A stretch of 26,306 bases of DNA. Source: Halieaceae bacterium UBA4452 (GTDB lineage Bacteria > Pseudomonadota > Gammaproteobacteria > Pseudomonadales > Halieaceae). The stretch spans positions 168,962 to 195,267 of the forward strand of contig DGPA01000022.1 in NCBI GenBank assembly GCA_002389505.1, written 5' to 3'. The position numbers and the translations under genes are program-made. Positions 15,498-23,137 of this stretch are shown in pieces; within the stretch, counting starts at the first letter, position 1; every line of letters starts with the position of its first letter. Under the pieces are notes generated by a model. That model made no database searches. It saw only the letters and a program-made list of their open reading frames with translations, and was not told the DNA's origin.

Positions 15498-16088
15498 ATG
15501 TTCACAGTCGCGCAATTATCCACGTCAAACACTGATAAACAACCGTCAAGCGCACGTTCACTGGCACTTGCCATGGTTGCGCTGTTGATGACCTATGGGA
15601 CCCCCGCGTGGTCTCAAGGTTCAATATGGCAGCAACCCAGCGATGTCGAGATACGCATTGAACCCCTATCATCGATTGACCAGCAATTTATGCGCGAGCA
15701 GCGTGCGCGTATTGAAGTACTCAGCAATCGGCTTGGCAGGCGCCTGACAGGGTCGCCTGACCGTGATCTTGAGACCTTGCAAATGATCCTCGATAAACAC
15801 CTCGTGGCTCGGGATGACCGCTTAACACTACAGGCCATGGGCATTGTCTTGGGCGACCTGTTAAGCAGGCCGCTGCGTATGGATTGGGTAGTATACCGCG
15901 ATCGAGCCGGCCGATCACGGGCCTTGAGTTACCGAGATCAATCTATTTATCTGTTTCCAGTAACCATGATCGCCCGTCGCTTTGAAGCCGGTAATACCTG
16001 CTCAATCGCTGATATTTATCAGCGTGTATTGAACGATACGCGCCAGCAGCTTCCAGGCGCCCGTTGGTTACAGGATTCATCGGACTGA
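15498..16088 (+). CDS. exported DUF3806-like protein
   Basis: About 196 residues from the chosen ATG, with a signal peptide (hydrophobic core SLALAMVALLMTYGTPAWS, likely cleaved after AWS). The mature part resembles DUF3806: IDQQFMREQRARIEVLSNRL, a polar loop, LQAMGIVLGDLLSRPLRMDW, VVYRDRAGRSRALSYRD, and YLFPVTMIARRFEAG. Family function is unknown. The frame is open back to 15378 inside dapA, but that extension has no signal-peptide logic; 15498 is preferred and an internal ATG near 15571 cannot be excluded. The ribosome-binding site is weak. Divergent from dapA and convergent with the nudix gene; it appears monocistronic. Confidence 0.78.
   Translation: MFTVAQLSTSNTDKQPSSARSLALAMVALLMTYGTPAWSQGSIWQQPSDVEIRIEPLSSIDQQFMREQRARIEVLSNRLGRRLTGSPDRDLETLQMILDKHLVARDDRLTLQAMGIVLGDLLSRPLRMDWVVYRDRAGRSRALSYRDQSIYLFPVTMIARRFEAGNTCSIADIYQRVLNDTRQQLPGARWLQDSSD
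15515..15542 (-). promoter_or_regulatory. candidate dapA promoter
   Basis: On the minus strand, TTGTTT (15537-15542), 16 bases and GATAAT (15515-15520). The spacing and -10 box are reasonable and the -35 is moderate. It lies inside the first codons of the divergent DUF3806-like gene, because the two starts are too close for a separate intergenic promoter. Confidence 0.3.
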
Positions 16089-16101
16089 GCGGGGCTGCTA
16101 T

Positions 16102-16123
16102 TCATACGCCAGTCATACGCCAG
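16102..16123. repeat. 11-bp tandem repeat between convergent genes
   Basis: TCATACGCCAG is repeated exactly twice (16102-16112, 16113-16123) in the 55 bases between the DUF3806-like and nudix genes. No hairpin with a T run is visible there. Confidence 0.6.
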
Positions 16124-16143
16124 CAATAGTCAGCGATTGACCG

Positions 16144-16857
16144 TTAGTGAGTGAGGCTTGGCCAATCAAAACTACGTTCGTAATCAAAGACTCCCGGGCC
16201 CATGACCATGCGATGCCGGGCACCCCGACTGAGGGGCTGATTCGTGTCATAGCCAGCGTCCCCAGGATAGAGAAAGACCATGCCCTCGGTCGCTTCATGC
16301 AGCTTTGGGAAGAAAAACGGCGGCTGCCGCTCAGTCACCATTCGCTCGAGCTGAGAAATCGAGCCAGCAGCTTCAATATCTGTCAACGTCACCAGGGTAG
16401 GAGGGGGAGCTTGTAAAGCGCCACTCAACTGCTCAGCGAGGGCCTGCTCGGGCTTTAGCCAGCGATAATCAACAATTTCACTGCCATCAACTATGACCAC
16501 CGTGTTAGCGTCGACGGCGATAAGATAAAACCAAGTAGCAAACCGTCTTTTCACCATCTCCGGGGTCAGCCAGTGGGAGAAAGGCAGTAGTTTGTCGGGA
16601 TCAATGTCAAATCCCGCTTCCTCTTTGAGCTCCCTCGCGGCTGCGATTCTCGCCCTTGCCTCGATAGTGTCGCCTGTATCTGCCGTATCGACCTTGCCGC
16701 CGGGAAATACCCAAGCACCGGGCATATGCGTCAGTTTAGCGCTGCGCTCCAGTAACAATACTTCCAGGCCTTCGCTACTTTCTCGGACCACAACAACGGT
16801 TGCCGAGGGCTTCGCCTCTGCAATGGCGGCCGACTCATCCTTGGTAACGAGGTTCAT
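16144..16857 (-). CDS. NUDIX hydrolase with extended Nudix box (NUDT19-like spacing)
   Basis: About 237 residues. The Nudix core is MPGAWVFPGGKVDTAD followed by ARIAAARELKEEAGFD: Gly54 and the REXXEEXG block (Arg75 to Gly82) are separated by about 7 more residues than in the standard GX5EX7REUXEEXGU box, as in NUDT7/NUDT19-type enzymes that act on CoA-like or larger nucleotides. The substrate cannot be assigned. The C-terminal part (PPFFFPKLHEATEGMVFLYP) is family-typical for this group. ATG 16857 overlaps the sppA stop as ATGA and has GGGGAGG just upstream; an in-frame ATG at 16872 is the alternative. Last gene of the wrbA-DUF2069-sppA operon. Confidence 0.88.
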   Translation of the reverse strand: MNLVTKDESAAIAEAKPSATVVVVRESSEGLEVLLLERSAKLTHMPGAWVFPGGKVDTADTGDTIEARARIAAARELKEEAGFDIDPDKLLPFSHWLTPEMVKRRFATWFYLIAVDANTVVIVDGSEIVDYRWLKPEQALAEQLSGALQAPPPTLVTLTDIEAAGSISQLERMVTERQPPFFFPKLHEATEGMVFLYPGDAGYDTNQPLSRGARHRMVMGPGVFDYERSFDWPSLTH

Positions 16858-18719
16858 AACCTCCCCGCGCATTCCATACAGCGCACGTAGATATTTCTCG
16901 GGTCTTGCAAGCTGTCAATCAGTCGTAGCGGTTGGGCCAACTGGCTAAGCCATCGCTCTACCGCGGACACCCTCGGTGTTCGAACTGCACCGAATTCTTT
17001 AGCCACTTGTTCAATAAACAATTGCTCGAGACTCAACGGTACGCCCACCCGACGGACTGTATAGTCGTCAACCTCCGCGAGCGTCGCTGCCGCCGCTATG
17101 GCTGCATCCAGTCCCCCTAAAGAATCCACTAAACCTATATCCTTGGCATCGGCGCCACTCCATACCACACCGTCAGCGACGTCATTAACTTCATCGTAGG
17201 TCAACCCTCGGCCATGGGCGACTAAACCAACAAAGTCTCGATATACATTAGCAATGACACTATTGATAATTCGGCGCCCGGCTTTATTGACGCCAGTATC
17301 AAAGCGAACCGCGGAAGAGAGATCAGTGGTGGCTACGCCATCGACGGTAATTCCGGCCCAATCGTAGAGCTTTTCTATAGTGGGGAACGCTGCAAACACA
17401 CCAATACTGCCGGTAATAGTCGCCTTGTGCGCCCAAATTTCATCCGCATCTGCTGCGATATAGTAACCGCCGGACGCGGCTACCGTACCCATAGAGACCA
17501 CCACTGGCAGTCCAGTGTCTTTAATAGCGAGTATTTTTTGGCGCATAACTTCAGAGGCAAATACGCTGCCACCCGGAGAATTGATGCGCAGTACCAAACC
17601 AGCAATGCCCTCTAGCTGCGCCGCTTGTTCTAATTGCTCAACCACGGTGTCAGCACCTGCAAACCCTTGGGCGCTTTCCCCCGGAACCATTTCACCCTCA
17701 ATCGGTATCACAGCGATCACCGCATCATCCGCTGTTGACTCGCTGTCCTTGTTATCTTCGGATCCATCACGATCCTCGCTAGCCACTACCCGCAGATAAT
17801 TCTGAAAACCCACTGATTGGTAACGATCTTCCTCATCCGTTGCCCCAACGAGGTCGGCCAACAGCCGCTCTTGCCCATCGCGATTGAGCAATTTATCCAC
17901 CAAACCGCTATCAAGCATTAACTGTGGTTGATCCCCACCAGCGATTTCCAGGCGATCGGGAAATTCAGTAAGAAACGTTTGTAGCCATCCCGATTCCAGT
18001 CCCCGCCCACTCTCGACCAATTCAGAATAAGTCGCCCACAGCGTTCCCATCCAGCGACCAATCACCTCACGCTCGCTATCCGACATAGTGTCACGCAGAA
18101 ACGGCTCCACCGCCGATTTGTTTTCGCCAACACGAAAAACATTCATGGTGATTTTGACGTTCTCTAGCAACTCTCTGACATAGCTCTTATACACCGCGAA
18201 GCCATAAAGATTGATACCGCCTTCGGGGTGCAGTAGCACCGTATCAGCCTGAGAAGCTAATAAATAATGCCCTTGATCATAAAAATCGCCGGTAGCGACC
18301 ACCGGTTTACCCGATGCCTTAAACGTGTCGATAGCTGTCTTAATTTCCAACGCCTGTGTAACTGATGGGCCCGCCAATCTCTGTAGGTCCATCACTAACA
18401 CCGGTATTCGGTCATCGCTGGCCGCTTCGGTGATGGCCTTGATAAGATGGGGCAGTAACACTTCTCCTGACTCCCCTTGTAGAAACGCTTCTAGCGGCTC
18501 TAAGGGAGTTCGATCTTCCACCAGCACGCCTGCAGGATTGACCAGCAGTGCCGCTTTCTCCGGCATAGGTTCTGGTTGCCCGGCATTGAAGCCAATCATT
18601 ACCATTCCGATAAGATAAGCCACTAATACAATAGGCAATAGAATGCTAATGCCTTTACTGACTGCCGTGAGAATTCGCCATAACCCACGGAAAAATCCTT
18701 TAATTGCTGTCCACAGCAT
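16854..18719 (-). CDS. sppA: signal peptide peptidase SppA, 67K type
   Basis: Inner-membrane serine protease that degrades cleaved signal peptides. It is 621 residues, close to E. coli (618). The N-terminus has one membrane segment (ISILLPIVLVAYLIGMVMI). Two tandem ClpP-like domains follow. The catalytic Lys201 lies in RVGENKSAVEPF in the N-terminal domain, and the nucleophile Ser438 in TITGSIGVFAAFPTIEKLYD in the C-terminal domain, with RINSPGGSVFASE upstream. An acidic linker of about 20 residues (EDRDGSEDNKDSESTADD, about 309-327) separates the repeats and accounts for part of the larger Lys-Ser gap than in E. coli. The start overlaps the DUF2069 stop by one base (TAATG). Confidence 0.96.
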   Translation of the reverse strand: MLWTAIKGFFRGLWRILTAVSKGISILLPIVLVAYLIGMVMIGFNAGQPEPMPEKAALLVNPAGVLVEDRTPLEPLEAFLQGESGEVLLPHLIKAITEAASDDRIPVLVMDLQRLAGPSVTQALEIKTAIDTFKASGKPVVATGDFYDQGHYLLASQADTVLLHPEGGINLYGFAVYKSYVRELLENVKITMNVFRVGENKSAVEPFLRDTMSDSEREVIGRWMGTLWATYSELVESGRGLESGWLQTFLTEFPDRLEIAGGDQPQLMLDSGLVDKLLNRDGQERLLADLVGATDEEDRYQSVGFQNYLRVVASEDRDGSEDNKDSESTADDAVIAVIPIEGEMVPGESAQGFAGADTVVEQLEQAAQLEGIAGLVLRINSPGGSVFASEVMRQKILAIKDTGLPVVVSMGTVAASGGYYIAADADEIWAHKATITGSIGVFAAFPTIEKLYDWAGITVDGVATTDLSSAVRFDTGVNKAGRRIINSVIANVYRDFVGLVAHGRGLTYDEVNDVADGVVWSGADAKDIGLVDSLGGLDAAIAAAATLAEVDDYTVRRVGVPLSLEQLFIEQVAKEFGAVRTPRVSAVERWLSQLAQPLRLIDSLQDPRNIYVRCMECAGRL

Positions 18720-19117
18720 TAGTTGGCTCCTGTCGATGATGAGACGGTATCGATGACTCCCACTTGCGCGGCTTTAAGTTCGCGCCCTCGCGTTCGGATA
18801 TAAAAAGCAGCTGCTATAAAAACACCCACCACTGCGCTGACGCCAACGACAGCGATTACATCGTCGGGTTGGGCAAACAGTAATTCCACCGCGGAAATGA
18901 AGTAAAATAACAACACAAAGCACAGCCAGATAACAGCGCGTAGACTACCACGCAGCACGCTGGGCATAAACAGCAGCAGGGGTACCACCCGTAATAACCA
19001 GACCGGCCACGGGGCATCAAAACGCGCCACATCGACTACTTGCTGTCCCGCTAACGCGATCCAAAGCACCCACATCGACAGCCACAAGCCTTGACTCAAA
19101 CCACTGCGTCTACTCAT
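18719..19117 (-). CDS. DUF2069 membrane protein
   Basis: 132 residues with four hydrophobic segments: GLWLSMWVLWIALAG, VWLLRVVPLLLFMPSVLRG, AVIWLCFVLLFYFISAVELL, and VIAVVGVSAVVGVFIAAAFY, then a basic end (IRTRGREL). The pattern PLLLFMPSVLRGSLRAVIWL, then CFVLLFYF, is characteristic of DUF2069 proteins, which usually sit next to wrbA in pseudomonad-like genomes. Function is unknown. It overlaps the wrbA 3' end by 8 bases and touches the sppA start, so it belongs to one transcript. Confidence 0.85.
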   Translation of the reverse strand: MSRRSGLSQGLWLSMWVLWIALAGQQVVDVARFDAPWPVWLLRVVPLLLFMPSVLRGSLRAVIWLCFVLLFYFISAVELLFAQPDDVIAVVGVSAVVGVFIAAAFYIRTRGRELKAAQVGVIDTVSSSTGAN

Positions 19118-19718
19118 CAGCCAATACCCTTAACGCCAAGGACGCCACACGTTTTCCCAGCGCTCGGCACAACACGCGCTCGTGGTCATCGAGGGGCCGG
19201 TCATTGTTTTCACCCGCCCAATGACTAGCGCCGTAGGGAGTACCGCCAGCCGTCGTTTGTCGCAGAGACGGTTCGCTGTAGGGCAACCCCGTGATCAGCA
19301 TTCCCTGATGCAATAATGGCAGCATCATACTGATCAGCGTCGTTTCCTGCCCGCCATGCAAGGAGCTCGTTGAGGTAAACACCCCGGCAGGTTTACCGAT
19401 GAGGCTACCGCTCAGCCACAAGCCAGAGGTCTGATCGATAAAGTGCTTAAGCGGCGCCGCCATATTGCCAAAGCGCGTGGGACTGCCCAGCACCAAGCCC
19501 GCGCAATGGCGAAGGTCCTCCTCCTCGCAGTACAAAGGCCCCTCGCTGGGAATGGTATCTAGCACCGCCCGTGTCTGTGCCGTCACATCCGGCACGGTCC
19601 GTAGTCTCGCTTCAATACCTCCCGCTGCCCCGACCCCTCGCGCTATCTGCCCAGCCATGTCCGCAGTAGCACCGCTGCGGGAGTAATACACAATTAAAAT
19701 ATAGGGCGTTGAACTCAT
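19110..19718 (-). CDS. wrbA: NAD(P)H:quinone oxidoreductase WrbA-type flavoprotein
   Basis: Flavodoxin-fold FMN protein that makes two-electron reductions of quinones, thought to limit redox cycling. It is 202 residues. The phosphate-binding loop is YYSRSGATADMA; GLVLGSPTRFGNMAAPLKHF contacts the flavin; FTSTSSLHGGQETTL and PYGASHWAG complete the WrbA signature. The frame is open to 19808, but the upstream part (rich in Ser, Cys and Pro) does not resemble the family. ATG 19718 begins MSSTPYILIVYYS right before the first strand, with AGGA 7 bases upstream. First gene of wrbA-DUF2069-sppA-nudix and divergent from the yihY-like gene. Confidence 0.94.
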   Translation of the reverse strand: MSSTPYILIVYYSRSGATADMAGQIARGVGAAGGIEARLRTVPDVTAQTRAVLDTIPSEGPLYCEEEDLRHCAGLVLGSPTRFGNMAAPLKHFIDQTSGLWLSGSLIGKPAGVFTSTSSLHGGQETTLISMMLPLLHQGMLITGLPYSEPSLRQTTAGGTPYGASHWAGENNDRPLDDHERVLCRALGKRVASLALRVLADE

Positions 19719-19801
19719 GGCATATCCTATTAGCAGGTATGATGGCGAAGGTGCAGATGTCTGTTTAGCTGCACTACACTGACAAGATGTACGATTGAGC
19801 G

Positions 19802-19830
19802 CTGACATTAGACTTGCAGCGTTCTAGAAC
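19802..19830 (+). promoter_or_regulatory. candidate promoter of the yihY-like gene
   Basis: CTGACA (19802-19807), 17 bases, TAGAAC (19825-19830). Five of six -35 bases and four of six -10 bases match consensus. The start site would fall at about 19837, practically on the first ATG (19836), so either translation starts at the next ATG (19848) or the mRNA is almost leaderless. Confidence 0.35.
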
Positions 19831-19835
19831 AGCCA

Positions 19836-21110
19836 ATGGACCCACACATGGAACGAGTCACAACAGCTCATGCAATGATACAGAAGTCCCTCGCCGGCAC
19901 GCAGTACTTCTTCAGACGGTTTCGAACTGATCGCTGTTCAGAGATCGCAGCTTCATTGGTGTATATGAGTTTGTTTGCGCTAGTGCCCCTTCTGACCGTG
20001 GTCTATGCGGTAGGATCTGCCCTGCCCACTGGCGCTAATGTGCAGCTGCAAATTGAGCAATTTCTCACCCAGAATCTACTACCTGAATCCTCCCAAGAGG
20101 TGGCGGTATATTTAAGCCGTTTCTCTGAGCAGGCAAAGAACTTAACCGGCGTTGGCATTGGCATTCTAGCCATAACGGCCGTGCTGATGCTTCGCAATGT
20201 TGAACGAGCCTTCAATAATATCTGGCGAACCAAAGAGAATAGAGGTGCGGTATCAAGCTTCCTACTTTACTGGGCCGTTTTAAGTCTCACGCCCGTTATT
20301 TTAGGGCTAGGCCTCGGTATACAGGCCTATCTGTACGCGGTTGCCCAGACAATGGCGGGTATAGATGTTCTGGGCGTTGGCGTCTTTTTACTGTCCTTAC
20401 TGCCTTTTTTTCTGAGTATTATTGGCTTATCTGCCCTGTATATGGCTGTGCCTAACTGCGCCGTACCTCTGAGACACGCACTGGTGGGAGGCTGCAGTAC
20501 TGCCATCGCGTTGTCCATTGCCAAGACAGCATTTACGGCGGTCATAGCAAATTCCAGCTATGCGCTGGTCTACGGCGCCTTTGCCGCAGTGCCCGTCTTT
20601 CTACTGTGGCTGTATATCATTTGGACTATCGTACTGGGTGGCGCTATTGTTGTTCACAGCTTATCCGCTTACCAAAACAAAGAGCAGGCCAACAGACCAC
20701 TGCTGCTCAAGGCCCTCGATATTCTCTATGTCTTGTGGCGTGCCCAACAGCGGGGGGAGGCAGTGAGCGAACTCACCTTGCTGAAAAATAAAGATGTCAT
20801 TATTGGAGGGCTCGACGGAGAGAGCTGGCGTCACATTCGGGATAAGCTGACCGAAGACAAGTTAATGCGCCAAAGCAGCCAGGGCGAGTATTTACTCAGC
20901 AAAGATCTCAGCACGGTATCCCTTAACGCATTAAAGACAGTGATAGACGCCGAGCTCGGCGTTCCTTCAACTCCCGATGACGCTATGCCCTGGCAAGTCA
21001 CTGCCCATGCGCTATTATGCGACCAACGGGACGAGCAGCAACACACACTCGCTGTCCCTCTGAGCAACTTGTTTTGTGACCCCAATGACAGCCTAGGCAG
21101 CCCCCACTAA
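19836..21110 (+). CDS. YihY/BrkB-family inner-membrane protein with C-terminal extension
   Basis: 424 residues. Six hydrophobic segments are visible between about residues 38 and 280, starting AASLVYMSLFALVPLLTVVY, a family hallmark; MLRNVERAFNNIWRTKENR is the conserved cytoplasmic loop, and SYALVYGAFAAVPVFLLWLY lies in the last membrane pair. The family was once called ribonuclease BN, now considered incorrect; function is unsettled, probably a transporter or envelope protein. The C-terminal about 130 residues (LKALDILYVLWRAQQRGEAV, then WRHIRDKLTEDKLMRQSSQG) look like a winged-helix domain, found in the longer members. ATG 19836 gives the longest form; ATG 19848 is an equal alternative with a weak GGA. 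Confidence 0.9.
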   Translation: MDPHMERVTTAHAMIQKSLAGTQYFFRRFRTDRCSEIAASLVYMSLFALVPLLTVVYAVGSALPTGANVQLQIEQFLTQNLLPESSQEVAVYLSRFSEQAKNLTGVGIGILAITAVLMLRNVERAFNNIWRTKENRGAVSSFLLYWAVLSLTPVILGLGLGIQAYLYAVAQTMAGIDVLGVGVFLLSLLPFFLSIIGLSALYMAVPNCAVPLRHALVGGCSTAIALSIAKTAFTAVIANSSYALVYGAFAAVPVFLLWLYIIWTIVLGGAIVVHSLSAYQNKEQANRPLLLKALDILYVLWRAQQRGEAVSELTLLKNKDVIIGGLDGESWRHIRDKLTEDKLMRQSSQGEYLLSKDLSTVSLNALKTVIDAELGVPSTPDDAMPWQVTAHALLCDQRDEQQHTLAVPLSNLFCDPNDSLGSPH

Positions 21111-21550
21111 TGCCCCTAAATAAATGGTTTAGCTTCCAACGATGGATAGGCATGACACTGCTATTACTCATGACATCAGGGTGTGAAAGCGATCATGACG
21201 TACTCCCCGGTGTGGGCAATTGGCGGGTCATTAATTACTGGGCCATTTGGTGCACCCCCTGTCGAGAGGAAATTCCTGAGCTGAATCGACTCGATCAACT
21301 GACGGATATTACCGTTCTCGGCGTCAATTTTGATGGCAAAGAGGGTGCCGAGCTTGAGCAACACATTGCAGAAATGGCCATCGCCTTTGCGGTGTTGGAC
21401 ACTGATCCTAGTGGCAGTGTCAGTGCCAAGCGTCCCCAAGTACTCCCCACCACACTGTTAATTGATCCCCAAGGGCAGCTCCAGAAAACCCTGGTCGGGC
21501 CGCAAACCGAAGAGGCCATTGTAGCGATACTCACCGGGTTGGGGCGCTGA
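21110..21550 (+). CDS. TlpA/ResA-like thioredoxin-fold lipoprotein
   Basis: 146 residues. The signal peptide ends in lipobox MTSGC with Cys25 as the lipid site. The thioredoxin active site is NYWAIWCTPCREE (Cys48, Cys51), and the cis-proline loop is VLPTTLLIDPQG. The short length is that of a minimal TlpA domain. It probably acts as a membrane-anchored periplasmic disulfide reductase; its partner is unknown and no cytochrome c maturation genes are nearby. The ATG shares one base with the stop of the YihY-like gene (TAATG), so expression is coupled to it. Confidence 0.9.
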   Translation: MPLNKWFSFQRWIGMTLLLLMTSGCESDHDVLPGVGNWRVINYWAIWCTPCREEIPELNRLDQLTDITVLGVNFDGKEGAELEQHIAEMAIAFAVLDTDPSGSVSAKRPQVLPTTLLIDPQGQLQKTLVGPQTEEAIVAILTGLGR

Positions 21551-21592
21551 AAGATCGTCGCGCGCCACCGGCGGGCGGGACAAAAAACAGTT

Positions 21593-21620
21593 AAAAAAAA
21601 GGCCGACTTTGCGGTCGGCC
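21593..21620 (-). terminator. intrinsic terminator of the minus-strand queD-like transcript
   Basis: On the minus strand GGCCGAC pairs perfectly with GTCGGCC around a 6-base loop (21601-21620), followed by eight consecutive T (21593-21600). The plus strand has no T run after the hairpin, so it works in the minus direction only. It is the clearest terminator in the window, about 145 bases after the queD-like stop. Confidence 0.9.
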
Positions 21621-21764
21621 AAGAAGGAGCCACTCATTGCGGGGAGAATCCAAAAAGCCGATTCTGCCTACTCGAACATTTCCCAAGCCCTGCACCCGCG
21701 TCAGGACCATTCCAGTAGTGATACATATGACCCGCCGGGCAGCAGAAAGTTCACTAACCATCAA
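21621..21764 (-). other. structured untranslated stretch, possible small RNA or long 3' UTR
   Basis: No credible reading frame. On the minus strand, inverted repeats are visible: AGAATC with GATTCT around a 9-base loop (about 21649-21669, extendable by GG/CC past a C-C mismatch), and CCCG..GTC with GAC.CGGG enclosing about 26 bases. These lead into the strong terminator. I do not recognise it as 4.5S, 6S, tmRNA or RNase P. It could be the 3' UTR of the queD-like mRNA or a separate or processed small RNA; no convincing promoter of its own was found. Confidence 0.25.
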
Positions 21765-22247
21765 TTATTTTCTCAACCATAATGCGGAACCGGTCTGACC
21801 GGGCCCAGAAGATACCCCCACCTCCACCTCGACCAAGGACTCATCGCCGCTCTCCGCTAGCAATTGAGCCAGTAGATAATGTGCCAGTTCCTCTACCGTC
21901 ACATTCACAATGGGCAACACAATAGTCTCGTCACGCAGAAAGCGCAGCATTTTGCCCGCGAAGGTGACCCGTACTTCTTGGTCATCCTCCTCAAGGGTTT
22001 GATGAGGTGAATTGCCTGCCACCAACATATATTCGTCGAGCCGATCACACAGCGTTTTCAAGCGCTTTTTATAGACGTTATAATCTGCTGAAAACCCATT
22101 GGGACCCATTGGCGCTACAATGCGTGCAGATACTGAATAATTGTGACCATGCAGGCGCTCTCGGTCGGTAGCCGAAAAGATCGTGTAGTGCGCAGCAGAA
22201 AACTTATGCGCTTCTTTATCAATGTAAAGCGTGGTGAGGCGAGGCAT
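21765..22247 (-). CDS. QueD/PTPS-fold protein lacking the catalytic cysteine
   Basis: 160 residues with the 6-pyruvoyl-tetrahydropterin synthase (T-fold) layout. The zinc histidines are present: His20 in FSAAHYTIF and His33/His35 in LHGHNYSV. In QueD the catalytic Cys sits four residues before the HGH; here that position is Arg29 (DRERLHGH). The LDHxxLN catalytic segment is replaced by LDEYMLVAGN, and the C-terminal KET-type Glu motif by GVSSGPGQTG. It therefore may not make 6-carboxytetrahydropterin; automatic annotation as QueD would be doubtful. The frame stays open upstream to 22445, but that part is not family-like, so ATG 22247 is chosen. Divergent from an SDR gene and near a queuosine-precursor transporter. 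Confidence 0.85.
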   Translation of the reverse strand: MPRLTTLYIDKEAHKFSAAHYTIFSATDRERLHGHNYSVSARIVAPMGPNGFSADYNVYKKRLKTLCDRLDEYMLVAGNSPHQTLEEDDQEVRVTFAGKMLRFLRDETIVLPIVNVTVEELAHYLLAQLLAESGDESLVEVEVGVSSGPGQTGSALWLRK

Positions 22248-22422
22248 AGTGCACCAAGAACAGAGTAACGTAGCCTTATGGTGGTCAATACCGTCCCACA
22301 GTGCAAGTGTCTGGCCTTCGGCGCCGATCCATTGGCGATTGTTTGGCGTAGCCGGTTGGGTCAACAATGAAGTAAGGTAGCTCACATTGAGCCAGCCATT
22401 TTTAACAACACAAGGACGATGC

Positions 22423-23133
22423 ATGTCCCGCATAGCCATCATCACGGGTGCCAGTTCAGGTATTGGCGCCGCTGCGTCACAGCAATTTATCGATCAAGGG
22501 TTCACGGTATTTAATGTGTCCAGACGGGCCTGTCCCGTTGCTGGCGTGAGGAATATATGTGGCGATTTGAGTGCTGAGGAGACGGTCATCTCCCTTGCAG
22601 ACGACATAGCCACCCAAATTGACGCCCTAGCCCCCAGCGACATCTGCCTGGTACACAACGCAGCACTCATGCTAAAAGATAGCGCGGAGCAGTGCAGCGA
22701 TGGTGACCTGCTGCGCGTCATGGCTATTAATGTCTTGGCCATAAACACCCTCAACCGGCGGCTGTTACCGCTCATGCCCGAGGGATCGAGTGTCTTATTT
22801 GTCGGGTCGACATTATCTGAAAAAGCGGTCGGTGGCGCGTTCAGCTACGTGGTGTCAAAGCATGCTCAGCTCGGCATTATGCGCGCCACCTGCCAGGATC
22901 TGATGGGGCGAGGCATTCATACCGCCCTTATCTGCCCCGGCTTCACCGACACCGAAATGCTCCGTGGCCATATTGGAAATGATCAACAGATCATCGACAG
23001 CATTAGCGGAATGAATAGCTTTGGTCGGCTCATAGCACCGACTGAAATTGCTAACCTCATTGTCTGGGGTCATAGCAACCCGGTGATCAACGGCTCGGTT
23101 ATGCATGCCAATTTAGGCCAATTGGAGCATTAG
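22423..23133 (+). CDS. short-chain dehydrogenase/reductase
   Basis: 236-residue classical SDR. The cofactor motif is IITGASSGIGAAA near the N-terminus, with an Arg in NVSRRAC suggesting NADPH preference. The NNAG-equivalent is HNAAL, the catalytic Ser is in FVGSTLSEKA, and Tyr/Lys are in SYVVSKHAQ; the post-site strand is ICPGFTDTEM. The active site appears intact. The substrate is not evident; size and layout are compatible with sepiapterin- or dihydromonapterin-type pterin reductases, which the neighbouring PTPS-fold gene makes attractive (inference). ATG 22423 has AAGGA 6 bases upstream and sits just before the first strand. It is followed 4 bases later by the transporter gene. Confidence 0.92.
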   Translation: MSRIAIITGASSGIGAAASQQFIDQGFTVFNVSRRACPVAGVRNICGDLSAEETVISLADDIATQIDALAPSDICLVHNAALMLKDSAEQCSDGDLLRVMAINVLAINTLNRRLLPLMPEGSSVLFVGSTLSEKAVGGAFSYVVSKHAQLGIMRATCQDLMGRGIHTALICPGFTDTEMLRGHIGNDQQIIDSISGMNSFGRLIAPTEIANLIVWGHSNPVINGSVMHANLGQLEH

Positions 23134-23137
23134 CCCT

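Noticed and set aside
19719..19808. N-terminal extension of WrbA
   Set aside because: The frame is open, but the extra 30 residues precede the conserved first strand, look non-homologous, and ATG 19718 has a proper AGGA.
21621..21764. 4.5S (SRP) RNA
   Set aside because: A short TTCTCCCCGCAA-like string resembled 4.5S RNA, but it lies at the wrong end and the SRP core GGAAGGAAGCAG motif is absent.
22248..22445. In-frame 66-codon extension upstream of the queD-like ATG
   Set aside because: Considered as an extra N-terminal domain. It overlaps the SDR start, resembles nothing in the PTPS family and begins among clustered Met codons; most likely a chance open stretch in the shared promoter region.
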